Shown here: positions 8,106-19,170 of the stretch, piece by piece | Numbering within the stretch: the stretch's first letter is position 1 | Layout: the number at the start of each line of letters is the position of its first letter | DNA from: Jeotgalicoccus halotolerans | Lineage (GTDB): Bacteria; Bacillota; Bacilli; Staphylococcales; Salinicoccaceae | Direction: 5' to 3' | NCBI RefSeq assembly: GCF_003387165.1 | Contig: NZ_QUMW01000016.1 | Location: forward strand, 38,971 to 102,970 | Length of the DNA: 64,000 nucleotides | Notes under the pieces: generated by a model | The model's database searches: none | Told to the model about the DNA's origin: nothing | Seen by the model: only the letters and a program-made list of their open reading frames with translations | Made by a program: the position numbers and the translations under genes

Positions 8106-8807
8106 ATGGAGATTATTCAGTTTGAAAATGTCAGCCATCAGGAAATACTCCGTAATATATCGGGTTTTTTCAGAGAAAATAAAATTACGACTTTTATCGG
8201 CCCGAGCGGTGCAGGCAAGACTACCTGCCTGAAACATATTAACGGTTTACTCTCTCCTGATTCCGGCAGTGTATTTTACCGCGGTGAAGATATTAAAAAT
8301 ATAGATATTACCGGTCTCAGAAAAAGAGCCGGCATGGCATTTCAAAGCGCACCGATGTTCGCAGGCACCGTATACGATAATTTAAATCTGCCGCTTCAAA
8401 TATTTAATGACAAGCTGAGTCAGGAACGTGCGGCAAATCTTCTCAGCATGGTAGAACTTAGTGAAGATTTTTTATACCGTAAAATAAACACCTTATCCGG
8501 AGGAGAGAAAAGCCGTATTTCATTAGCCCGGACCTTTGTCTCTCGTCCGGAAGTACTGCTGCTTGATGAAATTACATCAAGCCTTGATTACACACTCGTC
8601 AGAGAGATTGAACGGCTCGTAATGAAGCTGCAGCAAGAACACGGACTGACTGTTATTTGGGTAACACATGACCTTGCCCAGGCTGAACGCGTCAGTGATG
8701 ATATCTGGTTCTTAAACAGTGGCGAACTGCTGCTCCAGGGGCCGATAGAAAGTTTATATAATTCAAATAATACTTTTATACAGCAATTTTTAAAGGGGGA
8801 ACGGTGA
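8106..8807 (+). CDS. fetA: ABC transporter ATPase, FetA (YbbL)-type iron exporter
   Basis: This 233-residue ATPase has Walker A GPSGAGKT at residues 32-39, the signature LSGGEKSRIS, Walker B VLLLDEIT and the H-loop VTHD. The ATG follows GGAGG. It overlaps by 4 bases with a UPF0014 permease gene, the pairing that defines the FetAB exporter shown in E. coli to export iron and raise resistance to peroxide. The same role is inferred here. Confidence 0.88.
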   Translation: MEIIQFENVSHQEILRNISGFFRENKITTFIGPSGAGKTTCLKHINGLLSPDSGSVFYRGEDIKNIDITGLRKRAGMAFQSAPMFAGTVYDNLNLPLQIFNDKLSQERAANLLSMVELSEDFLYRKINTLSGGEKSRISLARTFVSRPEVLLLDEITSSLDYTLVREIERLVMKLQQEHGLTVIWVTHDLAQAERVSDDIWFLNSGELLLQGPIESLYNSNNTFIQQFLKGER

Positions 8808-9565
8808 TGGGTTTTCAGGAACTTCTCCTGTCCGGCGTCTTTGTTATCATTCCTCTCGCTATTGCGATTGTACTGAAGCTCGGTTTAACGAAAGATATCG
8901 TAATCGCTTCAGTGCGTTCAATTGTCCAGCTGCTTATTGTCGGTGTGATACTCACCTTCGTCTTTGACAGTGACAGCAGTATTTATATGATCTTAATGAT
9001 TATTGTGATGATTGGTGCCGCCAGTCAGAATGTGATTAAGAAAGGCACGCGTATTCCCGGCATAACATGGATTATTATTTTAACGCTGACAGCAGTCGAA
9101 GCTGTTTCAATGAGCATTATGCTGCTGTTCGGTATTCTCGATTTTGAACCCGAACAGATTATTCCAATCAGCGGCATGATTATCGGTAACTGCATGGTGC
9201 TGTCGTTATTGTTCGTCAGTAAGTTTACCGATGAACTTGAGAACAGTGAAGAAATGATAGAGCTTATTTTATCCTTCGGCGGCCAGCCGAAACACGCGGT
9301 TTCCCGCAGTTTAAAATCAGCGATTCAAACGAGTATGATACCGACAATAGAATCACAGAAAACAATCGGGCTCGTACAGCTTCCCGGCATGATGAGCGGA
9401 CTGATTATCGGTGGCGCGGCGCCGATGGAAGCTGTCATGTATCAGCTGCTCATATTATTTTTAATACTTACAAACGCAACTGCAGCTTCCGTGATGGTGG
9501 GGTATTTATCGTATCCGAAGCTGTTTAACAGCCGTCTGCAGTATATGGGTTTGAAAAATGAATAA
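8804..9565 (+). CDS. fetB: UPF0014 permease, FetB (YbbM)-type iron exporter
   Basis: This 253-residue protein has about seven membrane segments and the family block ISGMIIGNCMVLSLLFVSKFTDEL, then QTSMIPTIESQKTIGLVQLPGMMSGLIIGGAAP, the best conserved part of UPF0014/FetB. It starts inside the stop of fetA (4-base overlap), so translation is coupled. It is the membrane half of a presumed iron export pump. Confidence 0.9.
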   Translation: MMGFQELLLSGVFVIIPLAIAIVLKLGLTKDIVIASVRSIVQLLIVGVILTFVFDSDSSIYMILMIIVMIGAASQNVIKKGTRIPGITWIIILTLTAVEAVSMSIMLLFGILDFEPEQIIPISGMIIGNCMVLSLLFVSKFTDELENSEEMIELILSFGGQPKHAVSRSLKSAIQTSMIPTIESQKTIGLVQLPGMMSGLIIGGAAPMEAVMYQLLILFLILTNATAASVMVGYLSYPKLFNSRLQYMGLKNE

Positions 9566-9579
9566 AAGGCGGGACTGCT

Positions 9580-10494
9580 ATGAAAAATTCACTGCATGCT
9601 AAAGGATTAATTTTTGTTATTATCGGCGCCTCGCTGTGGGGAATCGGAGGTACTGCGTCCGATTATATATTTACCGAGACACCGGTCGACGTCAACTGGT
9701 ACGTTACAGCCAGGCTGACGATCAGCGGTATTATCCTATTATCTATATACACTTTATTTTTCCGCAAGAAACATCGTACTGTATGGAATAAACATACAGT
9801 GCTCATGTTTTCCATATATTCCATCTTCGGCATGACGATGGTTCAGTATACATTTATGGCGACAATAGGCTACGGCAATGCTGCAATTGCAACTGTACTG
9901 CAGTGTACCGGTCCTATATACATTATTCTGTATGCAGTGATGAAAAAATACAGACCCTGGACAAAAACTGAAGCCTTTATAATCGGTGCAATGATTATCG
10001 GAGTTATTCTAATTGCCACAAACGGCAATCTGACGAACCTTGCAGTCTCGCCCGTTGCATTGATGTTCGGTCTTGCATCCGGTGTTGCACTTGCTTATTA
10101 CACGCTTCATGCACCAGTGCTGCTGCAGGTAATTCATCCCCTGCAGCTCGTCGGCGGCTCGATGCTCGCAGGCGGTATTATTATGAACTTCATTCATCCG
10201 ATATGGGTATTTGATTTCTCATTTGACTGGTCGGCAATGCAGGTCATTATACTGGTTCTGTCCATACTGCTCGGGACAACACTCGCCTTCTATTTATATA
10301 TCACGAGTATGAAATACATCAGTTCAACGGAAGCGGGAATATTAGGACTCCTTGAGCCTGTATCCGCAGTACTGACATCCGTGGTCCTCTTAAATGTCGG
10401 TCTCGGCATCTATCAGACAGCAGGGATTATTCTTATTCTTGGAGTAGGCGTGTTTATCAGTACGAGAAAAAATGAAACACAGAAAACTTCGTGA
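9580..10494 (+). CDS. EamA/DMT-superfamily permease
   Basis: This 304-residue protein has ten hydrophobic segments in two EamA repeats (about 8-140 and 155-298), starting after SLWGIGGTASDYIF. It resembles the carboxylate/amino acid/amine exporters of the drug/metabolite superfamily; the substrate cannot be read. It begins 15 bases after fetB and shares the terminator at 10.52 kb, so it is probably the last gene of a fetA-fetB operon. Confidence 0.85.
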   Translation: MKNSLHAKGLIFVIIGASLWGIGGTASDYIFTETPVDVNWYVTARLTISGIILLSIYTLFFRKKHRTVWNKHTVLMFSIYSIFGMTMVQYTFMATIGYGNAAIATVLQCTGPIYIILYAVMKKYRPWTKTEAFIIGAMIIGVILIATNGNLTNLAVSPVALMFGLASGVALAYYTLHAPVLLQVIHPLQLVGGSMLAGGIIMNFIHPIWVFDFSFDWSAMQVIILVLSILLGTTLAFYLYITSMKYISSTEAGILGLLEPVSAVLTSVVLLNVGLGIYQTAGIILILGVGVFISTRKNETQKTS

Positions 10495-10516
10495 TTTATA
10501 CGGTTTTTCTGCACAT

Positions 10517-10556
10517 AAAAACTCCTCTAAAGTAAACTTCTTTAGAGGAGTTCTAA
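10517..10556. terminator. bidirectional terminator between convergent genes
   Basis: ACTCCTCTAAAG (10521-10532) pairs with CTTTAGAGGAGT (10540-10551). A-rich and T-rich flanks let it stop both the DMT gene (+) and the thioredoxin-fold gene (-). Confidence 0.85.
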
Positions 10557-10558
10557 TC

Positions 10559-11110
10559 TTATTGTACAATTAACGTTGCTTTTAAATCTTTTTCTACAGC
10601 ATCCCACAGTTCTGGTGATGTCTTGAACTTTTCCTTCATTTCTGTGATTGCAGATTTAAATGCTGCATCGTATTCTTCCGTGCCTTTTTCCGGCATATCT
10701 TTCATAATATCCTTTTGAATAACTGTCGTCATCGGTGCACGCGGGCCCCATACTGCTGCTTCTTTTTCTTCTTTGTTAATCGCAATGACTTTTGGAATTA
10801 CTTTGTTGCCGTTAGTTAAGTAACCGTTCATCAGTTCTTCATTATCGTCACGCAGTGCTACTTTCACATCTATGCCAGCTTCTTCTGCGAGCTTAAACAG
10901 AATTGGAAGGTTAAGCATGCAGTGACCGCACCAGGGTTCAGCGATAACGAGCAGCTTCATCTCACTATTCTTGAAGTTCTCAAATTCATTATCTTTCGTT
11001 ATGTCATGTTCGTTATAAATTTTATCGAATCCGTCTTTTAAATCTGTGAGCTTTTCACGATAATCATCCGGTGTTAAAGCATTGTCATAAAATACCTGTA
11101 AATTATCCAT
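10559..11110 (-). CDS. thioredoxin-fold protein with CGHC motif
   Basis: This 183-residue protein has a thioredoxin-like active site, EPWCGHC (Cys61, Cys64), after a helical 50-residue N-terminal extension, and a cis-Pro region KVIPKVIAI. CGHC is the redox motif of disulfide isomerase-like proteins. There is no signal peptide, so it is cytoplasmic. It has its own promoter and a convergent terminator, so it is monocistronic. The precise physiological role is unknown; a bacilliredoxin or disulfide reductase role is possible. Confidence 0.85.
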   Translation of the reverse strand: MDNLQVFYDNALTPDDYREKLTDLKDGFDKIYNEHDITKDNEFENFKNSEMKLLVIAEPWCGHCMLNLPILFKLAEEAGIDVKVALRDDNEELMNGYLTNGNKVIPKVIAINKEEKEAAVWGPRAPMTTVIQKDIMKDMPEKGTEEYDAAFKSAITEMKEKFKTSPELWDAVEKDLKATLIVQ

Positions 11111-11142
11111 TTATCTCCCTGCCTTTATAAGTTGTTATTCTT

Positions 11143-11172
11143 ATTATAAGACTTGAAAGTTAAATGATACAA
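11143..11172 (-). promoter_or_regulatory. sigma-A promoter of the CGHC thioredoxin gene
   Basis: TTGTAT (11167-11172) and TATAAT (11143-11148) on the minus strand are separated by 18 bases and lie about 35 bases before the start codon. Confidence 0.7.
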
Positions 11173-11175
11173 ATA

Positions 11176-11571
11176 TTAAGGCACGCGTTTATATTTCCGG
11201 ACATCTTCTTCTTTTAAATTGAGGAAGAGATTGACGCCGAAGAGAATAATTGCGGCGAGGAACATCGATCCGCCTATAAATGTAAAAATATGTGCAACGC
11301 CGGGATTAACCTGTACGAAAAATGTACTGAAGAGAAATAAAGGAACGCCGATATGGTACAGCCAAAATGTGGCTGTTCCGAGACCGTTTTCTGCTAAATG
11401 AGGGTAGATTGATAACACTGTACCGATGCCGAGTGTTGACAGCCACCCGACTACGTTAACATGCGCATGTCCTGCAGCCCAGTTAAGCTGAATCGTATAC
11501 GACATAAACAGTCCCACTGAAATACCAATCACAAGATAAAGCACCGACAATTTAATCCACGTATGACCCAT
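11176..11571 (-). CDS. small four-helix membrane protein resembling cytochrome oxidase subunit I
   Basis: This 131-residue protein has four hydrophobic segments. The block NWAAGHAHVNVVGWLSTLGIG resembles the haem-ligating helix of NorB/CcoN-type subunit I (H-x-H followed by NxxGW), and further His residues occur at LYHIG and VAHIF. It is far shorter than a true oxidase subunit (about 450-550 residues) and lacks the full ligand set, so it cannot be a catalytic oxidase by itself. Similar short proteins are annotated in Firmicutes as cytochrome-c-oxidase-like. A haem-binding or assembly role is possible. Neighbours give no clue. Confidence 0.7.
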   Translation of the reverse strand: MGHTWIKLSVLYLVIGISVGLFMSYTIQLNWAAGHAHVNVVGWLSTLGIGTVLSIYPHLAENGLGTATFWLYHIGVPLFLFSTFFVQVNPGVAHIFTFIGGSMFLAAIILFGVNLFLNLKEEDVRKYKRVP

Positions 11572-11664
11572 TTAATACGCCTCCCATTTTTTGTATATAA
11601 TTACAGGTTAGCACTAAATATAAATGTGTCAATTTAATGTCAGAATAATCAGTCTTAAGTATTA

Positions 11665-11696
11665 TAAAAAAGATGGACAGCAGACGCTGCCCATTC
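11665..11696 (-). terminator. terminator of the YfcC gene
   Basis: Arms 11673-11681 and 11686-11694 form a nine-pair stem (one G-U) on the minus strand, followed by six T. Confidence 0.85.
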
Positions 11697-11701
11697 ATGT
11701 T

Positions 11702-13123
11702 TTACTGTAAGTTAATCAGCGTTGCAATCACCAGTGCAATTGCCGCTATGATTAACCATATAATAATTAATTTCCAGACGAATTTAACCCATTTTATATA
11801 GGGAATACCTGCGACAGCAAGAACGCCCATCAGTGAAGCCGAGGTCGGTATAATACTGTTAGTTATAGCATCTCCATATTGATAGGCGAGTACAGCCACC
11901 TGTCTTGAAATTCCCTGGAGATCGGAAATAGGTACCATAATCGGCATCGTCGTCATCGCCTGACCGGAACCCGACGGAATAAAGAAGTTAATAATTACCT
12001 GGACCCCGAGCATACCGATTGCCGTCAGGGCAGTCGGTACATTATCAAGCACCGCACTCAGACTGTAAATAATTGTATCAATAATCAATCCCGATTCCAG
12101 CACGACAAGTATCGCTCTTGCAAAGCCGACAATAATCGCTCCGTAAACAACAATTTTCATACCGTCAATAAATGCATCAAATACAGTATTCAATTTTAGA
12201 CCGCCGACAAAACCGATAATGATGCCGACGATAAAGAAGTTCGCTGCCAGTTCCGTTAAGAACCATCCATGAACAAAAATACCGTAAACGTTTATTGCGA
12301 TCGTCAGGGCAAATAAAACTATAATGACGATGTGCCGTTTTCTAAGTTCGGTCAAGACAAGCGCATCTTCCGTGAAATTGAGCTGGCCTGTTTGGCTTTC
12401 TTCATAAACCAGACTGCTTTTTGGATTTTTCTTAACTTTTTTAGCATAAGACATAACAAATAAAATGCCAATCAGCAACACTACAAAATAAACTGCCAGT
12501 CTGAAAGCCCATCCTGAAAATATCGGCAGTTCTGCAATTCCGTGAGCAATACCGACTGTGAATGGGTTAAACATCCCGCCGATAAAGCCCGCAGCCGCAC
12601 CGAGTGTTACCATGGCTGTTCCGACCAGAGCATCGTAGCCGAGCGCAACTGACAGCATAATACCGATCGGCACAAAGATAATTGCCTCTTCCGACATTCC
12701 TGTAGTAAAACCAAGTATAGAAAAAACCGTCATAATTATCGGAATTACTAGCAGTTCATTTTTTTGAACATTGTTCATCACTTTTTGAATAATTGCTTCC
12801 AGTGCACCGGTTTTACGAATCACTCCGAATGCACCTCCGATAAGGAATATGTAGAAAATAATATCTGCTGCTTCATTTAACCCTGTCGGAATAGCCATAA
12901 TCAGATCCATAAACGATACAGGATTTTGTTCAACAGAATGGAAACTGCCTCCGATTACTTCAACTCTGTCCTCCACTTCCACGCGTTCGTACTCACCGGC
13001 TGGAATTATGTAGCTGAGTGCTGCTCCTAAAATAACGATGAACAGGAGTATCGCATATGTATGCGGAAACTTCTGACTAATGTCTTTTGAACTTTTTCCT
13101 TTTGTCTTTGTATCTTCTCCCAT
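11702..13123 (-). CDS. YfcC/DcuC-superfamily permease
   Basis: This 473-residue protein has about twelve membrane segments. The start region FPHTYAILLFIVILGAALSYIIPAGEYER and the middle TGMSEEAIIFVPIGIMLS and NFFIPSGSGQAMTTMPIM are typical of the YfcC family (C4-dicarboxylate/amino acid permeases, with arginine/ornithine antiporters among relatives). No arginine deiminase or dicarboxylate gene is nearby, so the substrate is open. It is monocistronic, with a terminator just after the stop. A GGGTAT at about 13154-13159 hints at a weak sigma-B-like promoter; I do not rely on it. Confidence 0.87.
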   Translation of the reverse strand: MGEDTKTKGKSSKDISQKFPHTYAILLFIVILGAALSYIIPAGEYERVEVEDRVEVIGGSFHSVEQNPVSFMDLIMAIPTGLNEAADIIFYIFLIGGAFGVIRKTGALEAIIQKVMNNVQKNELLVIPIIMTVFSILGFTTGMSEEAIIFVPIGIMLSVALGYDALVGTAMVTLGAAAGFIGGMFNPFTVGIAHGIAELPIFSGWAFRLAVYFVVLLIGILFVMSYAKKVKKNPKSSLVYEESQTGQLNFTEDALVLTELRKRHIVIIVLFALTIAINVYGIFVHGWFLTELAANFFIVGIIIGFVGGLKLNTVFDAFIDGMKIVVYGAIIVGFARAILVVLESGLIIDTIIYSLSAVLDNVPTALTAIGMLGVQVIINFFIPSGSGQAMTTMPIMVPISDLQGISRQVAVLAYQYGDAITNSIIPTSASLMGVLAVAGIPYIKWVKFVWKLIIIWLIIAAIALVIATLINLQ

Positions 13124-13224
13124 GTAATCCCCCCTGAATTATATTTATACCAATACCCTATAAAATACTATCTACACTTTTTTTCTGAATTTTTTAAATA
13201 ATACTGTAAAAAATAAAATAACAC

Positions 13225-13253
13225 AAAAAACCGCCGCAAATTAATGCGGCGGC
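13225..13253 (-). terminator. suf operon terminator
   Basis: CCGCCGCA (13231-13238) pairs with TGCGGCGG (13245-13252). On the minus strand the hairpin is followed by TTTTTT, 20 bases after the sufB stop. Confidence 0.93.
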
Positions 13254-13273
13254 TGACAATATTTTTAAATCTA

Positions 13274-14671
13274 TTAACCGATTGAACCTTCCATCTCGAA
13301 GGAAATTAAGCGGTTCATTTCTACTGCATATTCCATTGGCAGTTCTTTTGTAAACGGTTCGATGAAGCCCATTACGATCATTTCTGTCGCTTCCTCTTCA
13401 CCAAGTCCGCGGCTCATCAGATAGAATAACTGCTCTTCTGACACTTTCGAAACTTTTGCTTCGTGCTCAAGAGAGATGTTATCATTTAAAATTTCGTTGT
13501 ACGGAATAGTATCCGAAGTAGATTCATTATCCATAATCAGCGTATCACACTCGATGTTTGAACGTGCACCGTGTGCTTTCCGTCCGAAGTGAACCTGACC
13601 GCGGTAAGAAACTTTACCGCCGCCTTTAGCAATTGATTTAGAAACAATTGTAGAAGATGTGTTTGGCGCAAGGTGAATCATTTTCGCACCAGCATCCTGC
13701 AATTGTCCTTTACCTGCTAAAGCGATAGATAATGTCATACCGCGTGAACCTTCACCTTTAAGGAAAATTGACGGGTATTTCATTGTAATCTTAGAACCGA
13801 TGTTGCCGTCAACCCATTCCATAGTTCCGTTTTCATCAACGAAAGTACGTTTTGTAACCAGGTTATATACGTTGTTTGCCCAGTTCTGGATTGTCGTGTA
13901 ACGGCAGTATGCATCGCGTTTAACGATGATTTCAACTACTGCAGAGTGCAGTGAGTTTGTCGTATAAGTCGGTGCTGTACAACCTTCAACATAATGAACA
14001 CTTGAGCCTTCATCACAGATGATTAAAGTACGCTCAAACTGACCCATGTTTTCAGAGTTGATACGGAAGTATGCCTGTAATGGTGTATCAAGCTTAACTC
14101 CCGGAGGGCAGTAGATAAATGATCCGCCCGACCATACAGCCGAGTTTAGTGCTGAGAATTTATTATCTGAAAACGGAACAACTGTACCGAAATATTCTTT
14201 GAATAATTCTTCGTTCTCTTTTAATGCGGAGTCAGTATCTTTAAAGATAACACCTTTATCTTCAAGATCTTTCTCCATGTTGTGATAAACAACTTCAGAT
14301 TCATACTGAGCAGAAACCCCTGCTAAGTACTTCTGTTCAGCTTCAGGAATACCTAATTTGTCAAACGTACGTTTAATTTCATCAGGTACTTCATCCCATG
14401 AACGTTCAGTCTGTTCAGACGGTTTTACATAATACGTAATTTCATCGAAATCAAGTTCCGATAAATCTCCGCCCCATAAAGGCATTGGTCTGTCATAGAA
14501 GTGCTGCAGAGACTTGAGACGGTAGTCCAGCATCCACTGCGGCTCTTCTTTCATTTTAGATATTTCACGGACGATTTCTTCAGTTAATCCTCTGTCAGAA
14601 CGGAAAATAGAAACGTCCTTATCGTGGAAACCATATTTGTAATCGCCAATATCCGGTGCTTGCTTAACCAT
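13274..14671 (-). CDS. sufB: Fe-S assembly scaffold SufB
   Basis: This 465-residue protein starts [20 protein letters not shown] after a GAGGAG site; an upstream in-frame start at 14749 would run into sufU and was rejected. Core SufB motifs are present, including the beta-helix stretch [13 protein letters not shown] and the C-terminal [20 protein letters not shown] shared with SufD. SufB forms the SufBC2D scaffold on which clusters are built. It is the last gene of sufCDSUB, the usual order in Staphylococcus and Bacillus. Confidence 0.97.
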   Translation of the reverse strand: MVKQAPDIGDYKYGFHDKDVSIFRSDRGLTEEIVREISKMKEEPQWMLDYRLKSLQHFYDRPMPLWGGDLSELDFDEITYYVKPSEQTERSWDEVPDEIKRTFDKLGIPEAEQKYLAGVSAQYESEVVYHNMEKDLEDKGVIFKDTDSALKENEELFKEYFGTVVPFSDNKFSALNSAVWSGGSFIYCPPGVKLDTPLQAYFRINSENMGQFERTLIICDEGSSVHYVEGCTAPTYTTNSLHSAVVEIIVKRDAYCRYTTIQNWANNVYNLVTKRTFVDENGTMEWVDGNIGSKITMKYPSIFLKGEGSRGMTLSIALAGKGQLQDAGAKMIHLAPNTSSTIVSKSIAKGGGKVSYRGQVHFGRKAHGARSNIECDTLIMDNESTSDTIPYNEILNDNISLEHEAKVSKVSEEQLFYLMSRGLGEEEATEMIVMGFIEPFTKELPMEYAVEMNRLISFEMEGSIG

Positions 14672-14690
14672 ATATGATCGCTCCTCAATA

Positions 14691-16350
<1,660 letters not shown>

Positions 16351-16367
16351 TCAGAGCCCTCCCTTCC

Positions 16368-17681
16368 TTAAGATAGTACCTTAAGCTCGATAATCTCTTT
16401 GAGTTGTTTTCTGACAGATTCGATAGGCAATGCTTTAACTACCGGATCTAAGAAACCATGAATTACAAGACGTTCTGCTTCTTTCTTCGCGATACCCCGG
16501 CTCATCAGGTAGAAGAGCTGCAGATCATCAACACGGCCGACTGAAGCTGCGTGCCCTGCTGTAACGTCGTCTTCGTCAATAAGAAGAATCGGGTTAGCAT
16601 CACCGCGCGCTTTTTCACTCAGCATCAGAATACGTGATTCCTGCTGTGCGTCAGCTCTTGTGGCACCATGCTTAATGTAGCCGATCCCATTAAAGATACT
16701 AGTAGCGCTGTCTTTCATAACACCGTGCTTAAGAATGTGAGCGTTTGAATCTTTACCGTAATGAATAATCTGCGTAGTGAAATTCGCTTTCGTTTCACCG
16801 CGGCCTACAGTTACAATCTTAAGATCTGATTCAGAACGGTCTCCGTTCAGATAAGTTGTGTTGTCGTAAATGATATTTGAATCGTTCATCAGCCCTAAAG
16901 CCCAGTCGATATTTGCATCATCTGCTGCAACACCGCGTCTGTTAACATAACCAGTCATTTCTTTCGGCAGGAAATCTACAGAGCCGTAAGTGATTTTAGA
17001 GTTATTTAACGCGATAACTTCTGAGACGATATTAATTTTTTCAGTTGACGCTTCAAGGTTGGTAAAGTAGTTCTCAACGTAAGTTACTTCAGAACCTTCA
17101 TCTGCAACAATCAGAACGTGGTTGAATAATGAAGCATCTTTGTCGTCGTGGAGTACTACCATCTGAATCGGGTCTTCAATGTGAACATCTTTAGGCACAT
17201 AAATGAAAATACCGCCGTTTAATAATGCAGCGTGATATGCCGTTAGTTTGTTCTCATCAATTTTAACGCCTTCAGTCATAAAGTACTTCTCAAGAAGTTC
17301 AGGATGATTATTTGCTGCGTCGATGATGTTTTCAGCAATAACACCTTTTGCTTTCAGTTTTTCATCTAAACGAAGGTAAGCTGGTGTGTTGTTGTGCTGT
17401 ACATATATATTTTTACTGTTATCCAGGTCAATTAATCCTTTAACAGCTTCCGGCAGTTCGTCAAGAGAGTTGTAAGTACTGCTCTCAACAACTGGTGAAG
17501 TTACGTTAAAGAAATCCCATTTGTCTACCTTAGTCTTGTCAGGTTTAATCATGTCAAGACTATCAAATTGTTCTACTGCTTCTTTTCTTTTACCGAGCAG
17601 GAACTCAGATTCGCCTCTGTTATTTGCAGTGGCAATAATCTCTTCCTTGTTCAGTTCGAATGCATTTAATTCAGTAGCCAT
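16368..17681 (-). CDS. sufD: Fe-S assembly protein SufD
   Basis: This 437-residue SufB paralogue has the shared C-terminal motif YLMSRGIAKKEAERLVIHGFLDP and ADAQQESRIL. It is the second beta-helix subunit of the SufBC2D complex and is needed for iron acquisition by the scaffold. It sits between sufC (15-base gap) and sufS in the operon. Confidence 0.96.
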   Translation of the reverse strand: MATELNAFELNKEEIIATANNRGESEFLLGKRKEAVEQFDSLDMIKPDKTKVDKWDFFNVTSPVVESSTYNSLDELPEAVKGLIDLDNSKNIYVQHNNTPAYLRLDEKLKAKGVIAENIIDAANNHPELLEKYFMTEGVKIDENKLTAYHAALLNGGIFIYVPKDVHIEDPIQMVVLHDDKDASLFNHVLIVADEGSEVTYVENYFTNLEASTEKINIVSEVIALNNSKITYGSVDFLPKEMTGYVNRRGVAADDANIDWALGLMNDSNIIYDNTTYLNGDRSESDLKIVTVGRGETKANFTTQIIHYGKDSNAHILKHGVMKDSATSIFNGIGYIKHGATRADAQQESRILMLSEKARGDANPILLIDEDDVTAGHAASVGRVDDLQLFYLMSRGIAKKEAERLVIHGFLDPVVKALPIESVRKQLKEIIELKVLS

Positions 17682-17696
17682 AGTGATCCTCCCGTC

Positions 17697-18479
17697 TTAT
17701 TTGTCTTCAGTGACAGTTTCGTCGTCAATGCCAAGTTCTTCTTTAATCCAGTCGTAACCTTCAGACTCAAGGCGTTCAGCAAGTTCTTTCCCGCCTGATT
17801 TAACTACTTTACCTCTCATCATTACGTGAACAACGTCAGGTGTAATGTAGTTAAGTAAACGCTGGTAGTGAGTGATGATTAAAGAACCGAATTCCTGGCC
17901 GCGAAGCTTGTTGATACCTTCAGATACAACTCTTAAAGCATCGATGTCAAGACCGGAGTCAATCTCATCTAAAATACCGAATTTAGGCTCGAGCATCATT
18001 AACTGAAGAATTTCGTTACGTTTCTTCTCTCCGCCTGAGAATCCTTCGTTAAGGTAACGTGTAGCCATATCCGGATCCATTTCAAGGTATTCCATGTTTT
18101 TATCTAATTTCTTAATGAACTGCATTAAGTTAATCTCGTCGCCCTCTTCACGCTGTGCATTAATTGCAGAACGAAGGAAGTCAGAGTTAGTTACACCAGA
18201 GATTTCTGATGGATACTGCATACCGAGGAATAAACCAGCTTTAGCACGCTCGTCTACTTCCATTTCAAGAATGTTTTCACCGTCAAGAAGAACTTCACCT
18301 TCTGTAACGTCATAACTCGGGTGACCCATGATAGCTTGCGCAAGTGTAGACTTACCAGTACCATTTGGTCCCATTACAGCGTGGATTTCACCCTGCTTAA
18401 GTGTTAAATCAACACCCTTTAATATTTCTTTACCGTCTATTTCAACGTGTAGATTCTTAATTTCTAAAACAGATGCCAT
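17697..18479 (-). CDS. sufC: Fe-S assembly ATPase SufC
   Basis: This 260-residue ABC-type ATPase without membrane partners has Walker [10 protein letters not shown], signature [10 protein letters not shown] and Walker [13 protein letters not shown], all in SufC form. It powers SufBD. First gene of the operon, with a GGAGG site before the ATG and a probable promoter just upstream. Confidence 0.97.
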   Translation of the reverse strand: MASVLEIKNLHVEIDGKEILKGVDLTLKQGEIHAVMGPNGTGKSTLAQAIMGHPSYDVTEGEVLLDGENILEMEVDERAKAGLFLGMQYPSEISGVTNSDFLRSAINAQREEGDEINLMQFIKKLDKNMEYLEMDPDMATRYLNEGFSGGEKKRNEILQLMMLEPKFGILDEIDSGLDIDALRVVSEGINKLRGQEFGSLIITHYQRLLNYITPDVVHVMMRGKVVKSGGKELAERLESEGYDWIKEELGIDDETVTEDK

Positions 18480-18515
18480 GTCTAATCCTCCAATTGAAAT
18501 TTAAGATTTTCTAAT

Positions 18516-18562
18516 ACTCTTATAGTTTATAATAATTCTAATCTATAGTCAAAGTACCAGAC
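18516..18562 (-). promoter_or_regulatory. probable suf operon promoter region
   Basis: On the minus strand TTGACT is followed after 17 bases by TAAACT (or after 15 by TATAAA), about 45-70 bases before the sufC start. The -35 is good and the -10 ambiguous. I see no Fur-like palindrome. Confidence 0.55.
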
Positions 18563-18641
18563 TCCTTGCAACACCTATATATTATACCCCAAAAAGCGCG
18601 CAGTTTAAAGGGTTCAGCTTCTTAATATGAGTCTTGTCATT

Positions 18642-18692
18642 AAAAAAATAAAAACACTTCTAAATGACTATTCTATCATTTAGAAGTATTTT
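18642..18692 (-). terminator. terminator of the downstream DUF4870 gene
   Basis: ACTTCTAAATGA (18656-18667) pairs with TCATTTAGAAGT (18676-18687). The minus-strand tail is T-rich. Confidence 0.88.
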
Positions 18693-18704
18693 ATCTACTT
18701 TTGT

Positions 18705-19049
18705 CTATTTGAAAATATCGATTGTAAACGGCGGTTTATAGACCTCTCCATTAACAGCTTTAACGATTCCGATAATCGCAAATACGTAAAATGCAATCGT
18801 TACTATCGGACCGAGTACAAGTCCAATCAGAATGATTGATGTCAGCCATGCAGCAAACATGTAAATTGTATATGATAATCCGAAATTTGCAACGTGACGG
18901 AGTGCATCAGATGTAAGCGGATCATCATCTTTTTTCAGAGCCCAGATTATAAGCGGTCCAACTACTGCTGTAAAAAGTGACACGATATAAGAAACTAAAA
19001 CCAGTGTGCTGTCAAAACCGGTATTCGGTGAATTATTAAAGTCATTCAT
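18705..19049 (-). CDS. DUF4870 membrane protein, copy A
   Basis: This 114-residue protein has three hydrophobic segments and the family pattern ALKKDDDPLTSDALRHVANF. The ATG at 19049 (MNDFNNSPNTGFDSTLVLV) follows GGGAGG; the longer start at 19100 lacks one. It is a tandem paralogue of the next gene, sharing GFDxTLVxxxY, FTAVxGPLIxWxxKKDDDP and YKxPFTIDxxK. Function unknown. It has its own sigma-A-type promoter and terminator, so the two copies are transcribed separately. Confidence 0.85.
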   Translation of the reverse strand: MNDFNNSPNTGFDSTLVLVSYIVSLFTAVVGPLIIWALKKDDDPLTSDALRHVANFGLSYTIYMFAAWLTSIILIGLVLGPIVTIAFYVFAIIGIVKAVNGEVYKPPFTIDIFK

Positions 19050-19090
19050 ATTAGTTCCTCCCGTCCATCTTATAGTTAAAATACACTTTA

Positions 19091-19119
19091 ATTTTACCAT
19101 TACTCATGATTCTGTGCAA
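19091..19119 (-). promoter_or_regulatory. sigma-A promoter of DUF4870 copy A
   Basis: TTGCAC (19114-19119) and TAAAAT (19091-19096) on the minus strand are separated by 17 bases, about 40 bases before the start codon. Confidence 0.75.
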
Positions 19120-19132
19120 TTTATCAGACAGT

Positions 19133-19161
19133 AAAAAACCAGACAGCTTCTGCTGCCTGGC
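19133..19161 (-). terminator. terminator between the two DUF4870 genes
   Basis: Arms 19139-19147 and 19152-19160 form a nine-pair stem with one G-U pair; TTTTTT follows on the minus strand. Confidence 0.88.
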
Positions 19162-19170
19162 AAAGGGGTT

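Noticed and set aside
13141..13170. Sigma-B promoter for the YfcC gene (GGGTAT present).
   Set aside because: The upstream box GTGTAG matches only four of six consensus positions; too weak to list.
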